From Gammaproteobacteria bacterium (GTDB lineage: Bacteria > Gemmatimonadota > Gemmatimonadetes > Longimicrobiales > Gaopeijiaceae), in NCBI GenBank assembly GCA_028821195.1, contig JAPPHB010000020.1, forward strand, positions 1 through 64,000: 64,000 nt of DNA. The letters run 5' to 3'. Position numbers and translations under genes: made by a program. The first letter of the stretch is position 1, and every line of letters begins with the position of its first letter. Below the pieces are notes generated by a model, which ran no database searches, was not told the DNA's origin, and worked only from the letters and a program-made list of their open reading frames with translations. Positions 35,301-43,875 of the stretch are shown one piece after another.

Positions 35301-36935
35301 CCAGTCCATCGCCATCACCACGGACGTCGTCACATCCTGACGCACCAGGCGATCGAATGCCCTGAGTCCCTGCTGCGGCGTGAACCAGCGTCCCCCGAGC
35401 GCGGACCGGCGCCGGTCGATCCGCTCGCGCTGCTCCGCCGCCTCGCCGATCTCCGACCACGCCCCCCAGGCGATCGCCTGTCCGGCGAGTCCCAGCGCGC
35501 GCCGGTGTCCGGCCAGCTGGTCCAGGAAGGCGTTGGCTGCGGCGTGGTTCGCCTGGCCGGGATTGCCCATGACCCCGACCCGGCTCGAGAAGAGGACGAA
35601 CATGTCCAGGTCGCGATTCATGGTCGCGCGATGGAGATGCCACGCACCCAGGATCTTGGGCCCCAGCACCTGTTCGAACCTCTCCCAGGTCTGGTTGGTG
35701 AGAGCGCCGTCCGAGAGCACGCCCACGCTGTGAATCACGCCCGCGAGCGGGGGCAGCCTCCGGTCCATGTCGGCCAGCATCCGGTCCAGCGCAGCCGCAT
35801 CCGCCACATCCGCCAGCCCGACCTCGACCGTCACACCGCGTTCCCTGAGCGCGTGGATAGTCTCCTCGGCGGCGGCGTCCGGCGCGCGGCGCCCGTTGAG
35901 CACGATCGCCCCCGCGCCCCGGTCCGCGAGCCATTCGGCCACGGCGCAACCGATCCCGCCGAGACCGCCGGTGACCAGATAGGTGCCGTGCTGGCGCAGC
36001 CGGCCACCGGATAGCGGGGGCGCGGTCACGACGATCTTCCCGAGGTGCCGGGCGGAGCGCATGAAGCTCAGCGCCGCCCCCGCTTCCGCCAGCGGCCATC
36101 GGCTGTGGACGATCGGTTCGAGTTCTCCCGCGGCAATGCGTGCCATCACATCGCGCAAAACGCGTCCGACCCACTCCGGATCGGTCTTCTTCAGGACGTC
36201 CAGCTCCAGGATGTCGTAGGATACGTCCGGACGGGTCGCCGCCATCTCGTCCTCGGTCAGAATGTCCCGCCGGGCCATCTCCACGAAGCGGCCTCCGTGC
36301 CTCAGACAGGCCAGGCTGGCGTCGATGAAGCCCTCACCGGTAAGGCTGTTCAGCACGACGTCCACCCCGGCGCCGTCCGTCGCCTCGAGGATCTCTTCGC
36401 CGAACGCCGTGGTGCGGCTGTCGAACACGTGCTCGACGCCGAGCGAGCGCAGGTACGCTTGCTTGGGGGCGCTCGCGGTGGCGAAGACCTCCGCGCCCGC
36501 CGCCTGCACCCACTGGATGGCGGCCAGACCCACGCCGCCCGCGCCCGCGTGAATCAGAACCCGCTCGCCGGGCTCGAGCCCGGAGTACTCGAAGGACAGG
36601 GCAGCCGACACGAAGGCGCTGGGGATGGTCGCGAGTCCGGTCTGAGAGATATCCGTCGGAGCCGAAGCCACCAGTTCCTCGTGGGTGATCATCATCGGCC
36701 CGAACGCGCCGAATCCCATCCCGACCACGTGGTCGCCCACCGATACCCGGGACACCTCGGCCCCGACCTCGACGATGCGGCCACACATCTCCCTGCCCAG
36801 CAGCCCTTCCTCGATGAACCCCAGGGAACGGAACACGTCCCAGAAGTTGAGCCCGGCCGCGCCCACGGCGACGCGGACTTCCCTGGGCTCCAGGGGACGG
36901 GCCGGCAGCGGCTGCACGTACGGCCGGTCGAACAC
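32307..36935 (-). CDS. Type I PKS, second frame: ER-KR-ACP-KS-AT(inactive)
   Basis: This 1542-residue frame continues the PKS after a one-base shift. Domains: ER (1-305, NADPH loop IHAGAGGVGLAA); KR (315-495, VTGGLGGIG, LFSSRVGVMG; the usual Tyr is His464); ACP (590-670, GMDSL, Ser627); KS2 (695-1115, Cys860, His995, His1035 all present); AT2 (1259-1535). AT2 has GHGVG instead of GHSVG (Gly1352), and about 60 residues including the AFHS histidine are missing. The frame ends RRRHWVGPAR with no DH, KR, ACP or thioesterase. The GTG start at 36935 is probably not used; it lies at the frameshift. Confidence 0.88.
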   Translation of the reverse strand: MFDRPYVQPLPARPLEPREVRVAVGAAGLNFWDVFRSLGFIEEGLLGREMCGRIVEVGAEVSRVSVGDHVVGMGFGAFGPMMITHEELVASAPTDISQTGLATIPSAFVSAALSFEYSGLEPGERVLIHAGAGGVGLAAIQWVQAAGAEVFATASAPKQAYLRSLGVEHVFDSRTTAFGEEILEATDGAGVDVVLNSLTGEGFIDASLACLRHGGRFVEMARRDILTEDEMAATRPDVSYDILELDVLKKTDPEWVGRVLRDVMARIAAGELEPIVHSRWPLAEAGAALSFMRSARHLGKIVVTAPPLSGGRLRQHGTYLVTGGLGGIGCAVAEWLADRGAGAIVLNGRRAPDAAAEETIHALRERGVTVEVGLADVADAAALDRMLADMDRRLPPLAGVIHSVGVLSDGALTNQTWERFEQVLGPKILGAWHLHRATMNRDLDMFVLFSSRVGVMGNPGQANHAAANAFLDQLAGHRRALGLAGQAIAWGAWSEIGEAAEQRERIDRRRSALGGRWFTPQQGLRAFDRLVRQDVTTSVVMAMDWSVFEEAVEERPPLLEELLSAASDAEADSAAAPKDILTQVSEAPAGERGNVLVSFLQGEVQAVLRLPSAPAATVGFFDLGMDSLMAVELRNRLNRALAGTYTAPNTLVFDYPDIASLGEHLAGELVEGGGVPISEAAPEPAREPRVQDDDDAIAIVGMACRFPGAPDLASFWRLLEAGADLVTDGRRDPGPWNGVAGDPHGADSAARRGAFLEDIDKFDARFFRITPIEARMMDPRQRLLLETTWHALEDAGMDPGQLTGSNTGVYAGVGNGDYRDVAAISGEAHGYLGTTMSVTAGRISFALGLTGPAVPLDMACASSLAAVHQAASALRQGEVEMALVGGVNAILSPDITTFMKEVGMLSTKGRCSTFDAEADGFVRGEGCGVVVLKRLSEARADGDRIWGVIRGSAVNQNGFSAGLTVPNGPAQERVIEEALARAGIEPGEVDYLEAHGAGSDLGDPIEVQAAAAVYGRQRSPERPLLIGSVKTNIGHLECAAGVASLIKAVLAMNRGSIPKQLHFDNPTPHLEWDQLPVRVISEPTDWPSRPDRPARAGVSSFGLSGTNAHVVVEEGAAEEDAADLADALWAPGPPRTVPTGSPGRAVEVPAPRGDLAPRETRILPLSGMSPAALREVAHRYLTWLDEQEEVLSAEDGTARSLLADMAWTAGVGRSHFARRAGLVFRDAASLREGLNGVLDADLGPEPKGMPRPPSPPRTAFVYAGEGSEQIGMGQDLYQAEPVVRALLDRCDAVFGTERGGASLIDVMFGRAGAAGRLDDPEWAQPAIYALACARTAFWASVGVLPGVVAGHGVGELAAAWAAGVFTLEDGLRLAAARGAAMARPKVRMAAAAPVDDPSAADRDPLAELETACAGMSFSRPEVVMVSQVTGTVLTADEALDGAYWRRQASAPAYRALAGALAGLDTELVVEIGPRPGPGPTPLPEWSDAADRPDRTFAESVAGAYEAGLPVAFAGLFAGEARRRISLPGYPFQRRRHWVGPAR

Positions 36936-39900
36936 CCCGCCCGGATTCTGGCGCCAGCACCCAGTCGGGTTCTTCCGGCAGCGCCAGCCGTTCGGCCTCC
37001 GACTCCGCCCGGATCAGGCGAGCGACCCGCCGGCGCCCGAAGCGGTGAATGACGTGGTTCTCGGAGTCGGGATACAGGAGTTCGTTCACGAGGTCGGGTT
37101 CGGGCGCCATCTCTCCCGGATCCAGATCGATCATCCGGGGCTGCAGGTGCGCCGCTTCCCGGGCCACGCCCTTGCCGAAGCCCCAAAGGACCGCGCCGGC
37201 CAGCTCCCCTCCGCGCTCACGCTCCAGCACCTGCGCTCCACGGGTCACGAACCAGATGCCCTTTTCCGGCGTGAGACCGGAGTCGGCCACTCCCTGCGCC
37301 AGGGCCAGGGCGCTCGCGCCCATTCGTTCGACGTCGTCGGCCACGTCGCCGGTCGTCGCGTCCTGACCGGCACCGTCGAGTGCCATCAGGTGCGCGACAC
37401 CGCTGAAGGGTACGTCGTCCGGAAGGCTGTCGATCAGCGATCGCCAGGACTCACGCCGCTGCATCTCGACCGTCGCGGCAAAGACGCCGGGGCCGTTCGG
37501 CTCGGGCAACTCACCCTCCGGTTCGCCGCCGCCGGCCAGTACGACCGTCTGGTTGCGACCCGCGAGGTCGGTTGCCAGCTGCGCCGCCGCGCCCCCCTCG
37601 TCCGCCGCCAGGATCCACGCACCGGGCGGCTCCCGCACCTCGGCGGGCCCCTGCGCCACGATCACGCCCTTGTCGGGGGTCCGGTCCGTGTCGGCTTCGT
37701 CCACCCCGAGCACCTCGACCCCTTCGAAACCGGCGTCGCCCAGCGCGCGTCGCCACACGGCCGGGCTCGCCAGCGCATGATGCGGCCGGTAGTCGTCGGC
37801 GAACCGCCACCAGCCGTCGAGTTGTCCGAATGTGAGGTCCATCCAGCCCAGGCCGCTCAGGTTTTCGAGCGCGACCAGTTGTCCCGAGGGCGCTAGCAGC
37901 CGGCGGCAGTGCCCAAGGGTCTCCTCCAGGTATCGCGTCGCATGCAGGACGTTGGACGCGAGCAAGAGGTCGTAGCCGTGGGCGGCAAACCCTTGCTCGA
38001 CGGGATCCTTTTCGATGTCCAGCGGACGGTACTCGATGCATCCGCCCCCATCTCCGAAACGGGCCTCCGCTTCCGAGAAAAAGCCTGCCGAGATGTCGGT
38101 GTACATGTAGTCGAATCGTCCCTCGGGCAGCAGCGGCAGCACGGAGGCCGTGGCCGAACCCGTGCCCGCCCCGACCTCGACCACCCTCAGGCGGTGTCCT
38201 TCGGGCAGGGCGTCGACGAGTTGCCGGACCGCCTCTTCGAGCAGCCGGTTCGCCGCGCGCGCGACGGGTGCCTTGAGATACAGGTCGGCCGCGGTCGGCT
38301 CTCCGCTGCTGAACAGCAGGGTGAGCGGATCCTCGCGGCCGCGCAGCACCTTTGGGAGGGCTCCGCCCGACCGCCGGAAGAGCCCCACCTCGGTCAGGCC
38401 GTGGGAGTATCGCCGGGCCATCACGGCGGCGTGCGCGTCCGGCTTTGGTGGAAGGACTTCCGGCCACCGATCTTCCGACCCCAGCGCGACGACGAAGCCG
38501 GATCCATCCTCGACCAGCACACCCGACTTGGCGAGCATCTCGAGCATTCGCCGGAATACGCGGCTGTGCTCCGGCATGACGCGGAGTTGCTCCCGCAGGG
38601 TCTCCGGTTCTACGGCCGCGCCCCGGCTTCGCCGCCATCCCAGCGCGTCCAGGGTCGCGAGCGCGTACGACCACGACCAGTGCTCGAGATCGGTCAGCAG
38701 CGCATCCCGATCATCCGGATCGACTCCCGCCTCGATGAGGTGCTCAGAGAAGAGGCGGGAGGCCGATTTCACGGCTGCGGGGCTGGGGAAGAAGTCCGCC
38801 GGGGGCATGCCCGGCGGAAGGGCGCGTTCCCGCCACACGACCTCGTAGAGCAGGTCGTTGACGCCCTCGACCGTCGACAGCAGCGCCGCGCGCGTCGCCC
38901 GCTTCACCGTGTAGCCGCTCAGCCCGCCCAGCAGCCTCCCCTGCGGATCGTAGATGCGCAGCTCACCGGTCAGGACCTCGGGTGTTTCGTCCGCATTCGC
39001 TTCCGCCGCGACGGACGCCTCGCTCAGGCGCACATGGCATACCACCTGGTCGGGCAGGCGTCCCGTCGTCAGCCAGCAACGTTCCCAGCCGAAGGGCAGG
39101 TAGGTGACCGAGCCGTGCGGTCCGGTCAGGTCGCGGGCGGCTCCCACGACCTGAAAGCAGCCGTCCAGGACCAGCGGATGAACGTCCAGCGCGTTCGAGC
39201 CCAGACCTTCCGGAAACGACACCTCGCCCAACGCTTCCCCCGGAGCGGACCACGCCCTGCGCAGCGTGCGGAAGGAAGGGCCGAGCTCGACCCCGGTCCC
39301 TGCCCGGGCGCGGTAGTAGTCCGCGACGTCCATGGGCGAGAGGCGGGCTTTCAGGCTGTCCAGGTCGATCCGCCCGGGGGCCTTCGGCGGAGACCCGTCG
39401 GGTGACACGCGCCCCTCCACGTGCATCGTCCATTTGTCGTCACCGCCCCTGCTGAAGAGCTGGAATCGGCGCGATGCCAGCGGATCGCCGGCGTCCAGCA
39501 CCAGTTGCGTCCGGCGCGCGGCCTCGCCGTTGCCGTCCCCGGAGTGCTCCTCCGTGAACACCAGCGCGTTGTGCAACTGCACGTCCTCCACGGCCGCCGC
39601 CCCGCGTCCCTCGGCGCGGGAGGCCGCCACGGCCATCGCCCCGTACAGCGCGCCCGGCGCCACGACCCGTCCGAAGACCCGGTGATCGTCCAGCCACTCC
39701 GGATCCGAGGGGAACAACTCCGTCTCGAACGTGACCTCGCCGCGCGCCGTCTCGTGCCGCGACCCCAGAAGGGGATGGCCTGCTCCGAGTACCCGCCGTC
39801 TGGGGGCCTCGAGCCAGTGGCGCCTTCGCTGGAACGGATAGCCGGGGACCGCGATCCGCCGCCGGGCTTCCCCCGCGAACAGTCCCTCGAACCCGACCGG

Positions 39901-42642
39901 AAGCCCGGCCTCGTAGGCACCCGCGACCGCCTCCGCGAAGCCCCCGCCATCCCGGGGCGCCTCCGGGTCGTCGGAGGGAGGGCTCAGCGTCGAGACCACC
40001 GCGGGGGCCGGGGTGCCGGGCGACTCCGGCCAGGCCGACAGCGCCATCGGGGCCAGCACCGAGCGTGGTCCGATCTCCACCACCAGATCCACACCCAGCT
40101 CCGCGAGCGATTCCACGCCGCTGGCGAACGCCACGGCCTCGCGCGCGTGACGCGTCCAGTAGGAGCCGTCGAGGGTCTGGCCGGACTCGACCGGCCGGCC
40201 GGTCAGGTTGCTCACCACGGTCAGGAAAGGGGAGGCGACCGCCACGCCCTCCAGGGACTCTCCCAGAGCGGGGAGGATGGGCTCCACCAGGGCGCTGTGG
40301 AACGCCTTCCTGGTGTTCAGGCGCCGTACCCGAATCCCCTCCGCGTCGAAGTTCCTGGAGATGGTTTCGATTTCCTCAACGGGGCCGCTGACCACCTGGT
40401 GGGTGCCGTTGTCGCCGGAGATGCTGAGTCCAACGCCACCGGACACGGCGTTGTGTGCCTGCACGGCTGCCGCCACCCGCGCGGAGGGTGCGAACACCGC
40501 GGCCATGGCCCCGTCGGCCATTCCCGACATCAGCGCGCCGCGCGCACAGGCGAAGCGCATGCCGTCCTCCAGGCTGAACACGCCCGCCGCCTGCGCCGCC
40601 GCCAGTTCGCCGACGCTGTGACCCACCACCACGGCGGGGCGCACTCCCACGCTCGACCAAAGGGCGGTCAGCGCGCACCCCAGCGCGTAGAGCGCCGGCT
40701 GCTCCCAGGCGGTGTCGCCCAGTTCTCCCTCCGACCCGCCACGGCCGAACATGACATCCAGCAGAGAGGCGCCCCTTTCGTCGCGGACCACCGATTCGCA
40801 ACGGTCGAGGACGGCTCGAGCCACGGGCTCCGTCTCGTACAGTGCCCGGCCCATCCCGACCCACTGGCTTCCCTGTCCGGTGTAAGCGAACGCCACCTTT
40901 CCGGCGGCGCCCGGCCCTGGAATGTCCCCGCCTTCCGTCACTGCCTCCAGCTGCCCGCGGAGTGACGCGGCGTCCCGGAACACCACCCCGGCGCGATGAT
41001 CGAAATGGCTGCGCCCCACGCCCGCGGTCCACGCCATGTCCGACAGAAGCGGTTCCGCGTCGGCTCCTTCCATGGCCAGTTGGTCAGCCCGTTCCTTGAG
41101 CCACGACAGATACCGCCCGGCCGATTCCCGCAGCGCGGTCTCCGACTTGCCGGACAGAGGCAGCAAACGCGCCTGGCGCGCCTGCAGGGCTCGGTCGGGC
41201 AACTGCAGATGCCCCAGAGTCGCGGGAAGCGACACCTGGACCGATTGCCGCGACCCCGCCGCCAGGGGACCCCCTTCATCCGCAGCCCCGTTCGCGCCGC
41301 GATACTCCTGAACTACGAGGTGAGCGTTCGTTCCGGAGATGCCGAAGCAATTGACCCCGGCCACCCGCGGGCGGCCCGGACGGTCCGGCCAGTCCATCGT
41401 CTCCGAAGTGATGCGCAGCGGCATGCGATCCCAGTCCACCGCCGGGTTGGGATCGTGGAAATGCAGGTGCTTCGGGATGATGCCTCGCCTGACCACCAGC
41501 GCCGCCTTGATGAGCCCGACGACGCCCGCCGCCGACTCCAGATGGCCTACGTTCGTCTTCACGGAACCGATCAGCAGCGGGTCCCGGGCGTCGCGTCCCC
41601 TGCCGTAGACGCTGGATACGGCGTTCAGCTCGATCGGATCGCCGACCGCGGTTCCCGTCCCATGCGCCTCGACGTAGTCCACCTCCAGCGGATCGACGCC
41701 CGCCTGGAACAATGCGTCCTCCATGACCTGTTCCAGCGCGGGAGTGTTGGGCACGGTGAGCCCGACGCCGGTCCCCCCGTGGTTTACCACCGAGCCCCGG
41801 ATCACCGCCCAGATCCGGTCCCCGTCCGCCTCGGCGTCGCTCAGGCGCTTGAGGACCACGACCCCGCAGCCCTCGGCGCGAACGTAGCCGTTCGCGGAGG
41901 CATCGAAGGTCTTGCACTGCCCATCGGGGGACAGCATCATCGCGTCTGCGCGCAGCTCGTAGATGCGCCCGTTGAGGATGGCCTGCACGCCGCCCGCAAT
42001 GGCGAGATTCGCCTTGCCCTGCTGCAGATCTGCGACCGCGTCGTTGATCGCCACCATCGCGGAGGCGCAGGCGGCGTCCACCGCCTTGGCCGGCCCGGTC
42101 AGCCCGAGCACGAAGGAGACACGCCCGGCGGTCCCGTTCAGGTTCGTCCCGCTCAGCGCGTACAGGCACGCCGCGGCCTCCGCGGGCTTGGCCGAATCGA
42201 CCACCAGCATTCGGTACTCGTCGTTGCTGATCCCGGAGTAGACGCCGGTGCGGCTCTCTTTCAGGCGATCCGGGTCGATGCCCGCGTCTTCAAGCGCCTG
42301 CCAGCTCACCTCCAGCATCATGCGCTGCTGTGGATCGAGGAGCTCGGCCTCTACAGGAGAAATCCGGAAAAAGGCGTCGTCGAACCGGTCGATGTCGTCG
42401 ACGAAGGCGCCGAAGCGGCAGCCCTCGCTCTGGACCGCATTGTCGCCGAAGATCTGGCCCCAGCGCCCCTCCCCGGAACCGGGCACCCCCTCGACCACAG
42501 CGTTTCCGCCGGTCTCCAGCAGGCGCCAGAAGGCTTCGATATCGTTTGCGCCGGGGAACCGGCACGCCATGCCGATGATGGCGATCGGCTCTCCGGATCC
42601 GGACGCAGGCTTGGAGGCTGAATCAGGCCTGGAAGCTGACAT
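36334..42642 (-). CDS. Type I PKS, first frame: KS-AT-DH-cMT-psiKR and start of ER
   Basis: True PKS sequence runs from ATG 42642 to about residue 1904 (36943); the remainder is out-of-frame read-through. Domains: KS (18-445; Cys192, His327, His367); AT (583-945; GHSVG with Ser676, AFHS-type His782); DH (950-1250; His987 in DDHRVFGRVVAP, Asp1160 in VHPLVLDGC); C-methyltransferase (1290-1670; EVGAGTGSAT); structural KR-like domain (1675-1880). The AT lacks a clear specificity call by eye. With the next frame this makes a fully reducing, alpha-methylating module, as in iterative fatty-acid-like PKSs. No loading domain precedes KS1. Confidence 0.9.
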   Translation of the reverse strand: MSASRPDSASKPASGSGEPIAIIGMACRFPGANDIEAFWRLLETGGNAVVEGVPGSGEGRWGQIFGDNAVQSEGCRFGAFVDDIDRFDDAFFRISPVEAELLDPQQRMMLEVSWQALEDAGIDPDRLKESRTGVYSGISNDEYRMLVVDSAKPAEAAACLYALSGTNLNGTAGRVSFVLGLTGPAKAVDAACASAMVAINDAVADLQQGKANLAIAGGVQAILNGRIYELRADAMMLSPDGQCKTFDASANGYVRAEGCGVVVLKRLSDAEADGDRIWAVIRGSVVNHGGTGVGLTVPNTPALEQVMEDALFQAGVDPLEVDYVEAHGTGTAVGDPIELNAVSSVYGRGRDARDPLLIGSVKTNVGHLESAAGVVGLIKAALVVRRGIIPKHLHFHDPNPAVDWDRMPLRITSETMDWPDRPGRPRVAGVNCFGISGTNAHLVVQEYRGANGAADEGGPLAAGSRQSVQVSLPATLGHLQLPDRALQARQARLLPLSGKSETALRESAGRYLSWLKERADQLAMEGADAEPLLSDMAWTAGVGRSHFDHRAGVVFRDAASLRGQLEAVTEGGDIPGPGAAGKVAFAYTGQGSQWVGMGRALYETEPVARAVLDRCESVVRDERGASLLDVMFGRGGSEGELGDTAWEQPALYALGCALTALWSSVGVRPAVVVGHSVGELAAAQAAGVFSLEDGMRFACARGALMSGMADGAMAAVFAPSARVAAAVQAHNAVSGGVGLSISGDNGTHQVVSGPVEEIETISRNFDAEGIRVRRLNTRKAFHSALVEPILPALGESLEGVAVASPFLTVVSNLTGRPVESGQTLDGSYWTRHAREAVAFASGVESLAELGVDLVVEIGPRSVLAPMALSAWPESPGTPAPAVVSTLSPPSDDPEAPRDGGGFAEAVAGAYEAGLPVGFEGLFAGEARRRIAVPGYPFQRRRHWLEAPRRRVLGAGHPLLGSRHETARGEVTFETELFPSDPEWLDDHRVFGRVVAPGALYGAMAVAASRAEGRGAAAVEDVQLHNALVFTEEHSGDGNGEAARRTQLVLDAGDPLASRRFQLFSRGGDDKWTMHVEGRVSPDGSPPKAPGRIDLDSLKARLSPMDVADYYRARAGTGVELGPSFRTLRRAWSAPGEALGEVSFPEGLGSNALDVHPLVLDGCFQVVGAARDLTGPHGSVTYLPFGWERCWLTTGRLPDQVVCHVRLSEASVAAEANADETPEVLTGELRIYDPQGRLLGGLSGYTVKRATRAALLSTVEGVNDLLYEVVWRERALPPGMPPADFFPSPAAVKSASRLFSEHLIEAGVDPDDRDALLTDLEHWSWSYALATLDALGWRRSRGAAVEPETLREQLRVMPEHSRVFRRMLEMLAKSGVLVEDGSGFVVALGSEDRWPEVLPPKPDAHAAVMARRYSHGLTEVGLFRRSGGALPKVLRGREDPLTLLFSSGEPTAADLYLKAPVARAANRLLEEAVRQLVDALPEGHRLRVVEVGAGTGSATASVLPLLPEGRFDYMYTDISAGFFSEAEARFGDGGGCIEYRPLDIEKDPVEQGFAAHGYDLLLASNVLHATRYLEETLGHCRRLLAPSGQLVALENLSGLGWMDLTFGQLDGWWRFADDYRPHHALASPAVWRRALGDAGFEGVEVLGVDEADTDRTPDKGVIVAQGPAEVREPPGAWILAADEGGAAAQLATDLAGRNQTVVLAGGGEPEGELPEPNGPGVFAATVEMQRRESWRSLIDSLPDDVPFSGVAHLMALDGAGQDATTGDVADDVERMGASALALAQGVADSGLTPEKGIWFVTRGAQVLERERGGELAGAVLWGFGKGVAREAAHLQPRMIDLDPGEMAPEPDLVNELLYPDSENHVIHRFGRRRVARLIRAESEAERLALPEEPDWVLAPESGRGVRPAVRAAAAGPSPGAQGSPRRRGRGRAQLLGRVPFPGVHRGRAAGQGDVWPHRRGRGRGVPGIGGRPRGRDGIRRVRADDDHPRGTGGFGSDGYLSDRTRDHPQRLRVGCPVLRVLRARARRAGSDSRGRGRRGSGRHPVGAGGGRGGLRHRERPQASVPALARRRARVRQPHHGVRRRDPRGDGRRRGGRRAEQPYR
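36935..36942 (-). other. Frameshift site in the PKS
   Basis: The coding strand reads GGGCGGGG here. Removing one G turns E-S-G-R-G-V-R-P (first frame) into E-S-G-G-V-F-D-R-P-Y and joins the psiKR end to the ER start seamlessly, giving one protein of about 3,440 residues. Homopolymer miscount in assembly is the simplest cause; a real mutation or slippage is possible. Confidence 0.8.
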
Positions 42643-42780
42643 GTTTCGTTTCCTCCGCTTCCCTCGAAGCGGATGTCGATACTCGTTCGCGTGAAGGGTG
42701 AGAGCGACCTGCGTTTGCGCACGGTCCCGCTACAAGGATAGCCGCACTCCGATGGAGTGGCAGCACCGCCCCGGCACGAC

Positions 42781-42814
42781 GAAGGCGCCGCCGGATCGAT
42801 CCGACGGCGCCTTC
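42781..42814 (+). terminator. Strong hairpin with partial T-tail, plus orientation
   Basis: A 10-bp stem (GAAGGCGCCG/CGGCGCCTTC) encloses a second inverted repeat (CGGATC/GATCCG) with one C-A mismatch. It is followed on the plus strand by TTCCAGTGTTTTC. No plus-strand gene precedes it, so it may end a small RNA, or act as a structured element in the PKS leader when read on the minus strand, where no U-run follows. Confidence 0.45.
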
Positions 42815-42877
42815 TTCCAGTGTTTTCTGCTCAGCCCGGCACGATGGCCGCTGGCCCGAACAGATACGATCACTCGG

Positions 42878-42931
42878 CTAACGGCGATCGCTTGCCCATG
42901 CCAGGCTGAACAGGGTACTTGGACTAGACAA
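42878..42931 (-). CDS. Possible 17-aa leader peptide upstream of the PKS
   Basis: TTG 42931 is preceded at 7-bp spacing by AAAAGGAGGTGATC, a near-perfect anti-SD complement and the strongest SD seen in the window. The frame encodes MSSPSTLFSLAWASDRR and stops at 42878. It lies about 240 bp upstream of the PKS ATG, with the long hairpin between them. Alternatively the SD may serve no protein. An overlapping ATG frame from 42960 (76 aa) would use no SD. Confidence 0.35.
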   Translation of the reverse strand: MSSPSTLFSLAWASDRR

Positions 42932-43108
42932 TTGATCACCTCCTTTTCGTGAGTCGACATCGGGCCGAACACCGGCGGGCCCAGGCCCGCGGTCCGTCGG
43001 AGAACGCCATCTGAGCGATTCCCCAGCGGCCCGCCACCCCCTAATGGAGCAGTTGCCGGAAATTACATGGCCGTGGCGCCTGCGGCAAGCGAGGGGCCGG
43101 TGGGCTCC

Positions 43109-43780
43109 CTACGCTTCCCGGAACGCCTTGCGGAAGAGCATGAGGGCGACCGCGATGGCGATCCCGATCCACAGGAAGCCCCAGACCATGGTGGGGACGC
43201 CGGTCATCTCGGCGAGCATGCGCGCGTCGGACTGGAGTTCCGGGCGGTCGATGATGTCGCTCTTGATGTCCAGGATGGCGTACAGGCAGCTGGTGAGCCC
43301 GAGCGCGGTGAGCAGTACCCGGTTCGCCCGCGGCGGCAGCTTTGCCGCCGAGGTGAAGAGGGCTAGCCCGAAGAGCAGGCCGAAGCCGAAGCCGAACCCG
43401 TTGCGCACGTACAGCAGGGTGAGCACGACCACCATCACGCCCACCGCGCCGACGATCCACCGTGACGGCCGGGCGCCGGCGCGCGCGCCCATGAGCAGCA
43501 GCGCGCCCCAGCCCAGGCTGCCCAGGTATCCGGCGGACAGTGTCACGAACGCGTTCCCGCCGGGACAGTAGCACACGCCGCCCTGGGCCGGGTCGAGTTC
43601 GATGGCCTGGATGGTGCCCCCGGTGGCGAGGGCCGCGATGCCGTGGCTGATCTCGTGGAGGAGCACCACGAAAACCTTCAGTGGGTAGACGATGGGTGTG
43701 TCCCATGCAAACCAGATCGCTCCGAAATAGAGGGCGAAGCCGGCGAGGAAGACGAGGCGTCGTTTGGTCTGGGAACTCAT
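43109..43780 (-). CDS. M50-like membrane metalloprotease
   Basis: The 223-aa membrane protein has an HEISH zinc motif (residues 42-46) in a hydrophobic segment (FVVLLHEISHGIAALATGG), as in the DUF/M50B-like proteases related to site-2 proteases. There are about six spans. The start is ATG 43780; upstream in-frame sequence is antisense to the dehydratase gene. No PDZ domain is visible. YCPGGNAFVTLSAGYLG resembles the second conserved block of these small M50-like proteins. The role is unknown, perhaps membrane protein quality control. Confidence 0.75.
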   Translation of the reverse strand: MSSQTKRRLVFLAGFALYFGAIWFAWDTPIVYPLKVFVVLLHEISHGIAALATGGTIQAIELDPAQGGVCYCPGGNAFVTLSAGYLGSLGWGALLLMGARAGARPSRWIVGAVGVMVVVLTLLYVRNGFGFGFGLLFGLALFTSAAKLPPRANRVLLTALGLTSCLYAILDIKSDIIDRPELQSDARMLAEMTGVPTMVWGFLWIGIAIAVALMLFRKAFREA

Positions 43781-43875
43781 GCGGGGTAGGTACGTCCGCA
43801 GCAGGCGACGGGTTCCGGGGACTTCTGGTTCCCGGGGAATGACCAGCGGTTTCGCCGCCCGGCGCACGAGGAGCG

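Larger units (their letters stand above)
42643..43108 (-). promoter_or_regulatory. 466-bp upstream region of the PKS gene
   Basis: No large gene fits this gap. It holds a strong Shine-Dalgarno with a 17-codon ORF (42878-42931), a long hairpin (42781-42814), and a weak minus-strand promoter candidate (TTGCCG near 43083, 17-bp spacer, TAATTT). If transcription starts near 43050, the PKS mRNA has a leader of about 400 nt, unusually long for this genome. Confidence 0.4.

Noticed and set aside
35530-35570. KR catalytic Tyr replaced by His, suggesting a dead KR
   Set aside because: Recorded but not claimed as inactivation: GQANHAAANAFLD variants appear to be common in bacterial PKS KR domains, and the Ser and NADPH motifs are intact.
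33291-36014. A 907-codon plus-strand frame inside the PKS
   Set aside because: It lies entirely opposite KR, ACP and KS domains with intact catalytic motifs; no plausible start signal or family.
36334-36930. About 200 extra residues at the end of the first PKS frame
   Set aside because: They are an out-of-frame reading of the ER domain (Arg/Gly-rich), not a new domain.
42930-42950. GATCACCTCC on the plus strand looks like the 3' end of 16S rRNA
   Set aside because: Only about 13 bases match and no rRNA sequence flanks it. The minus strand simply carries a very strong Shine-Dalgarno.
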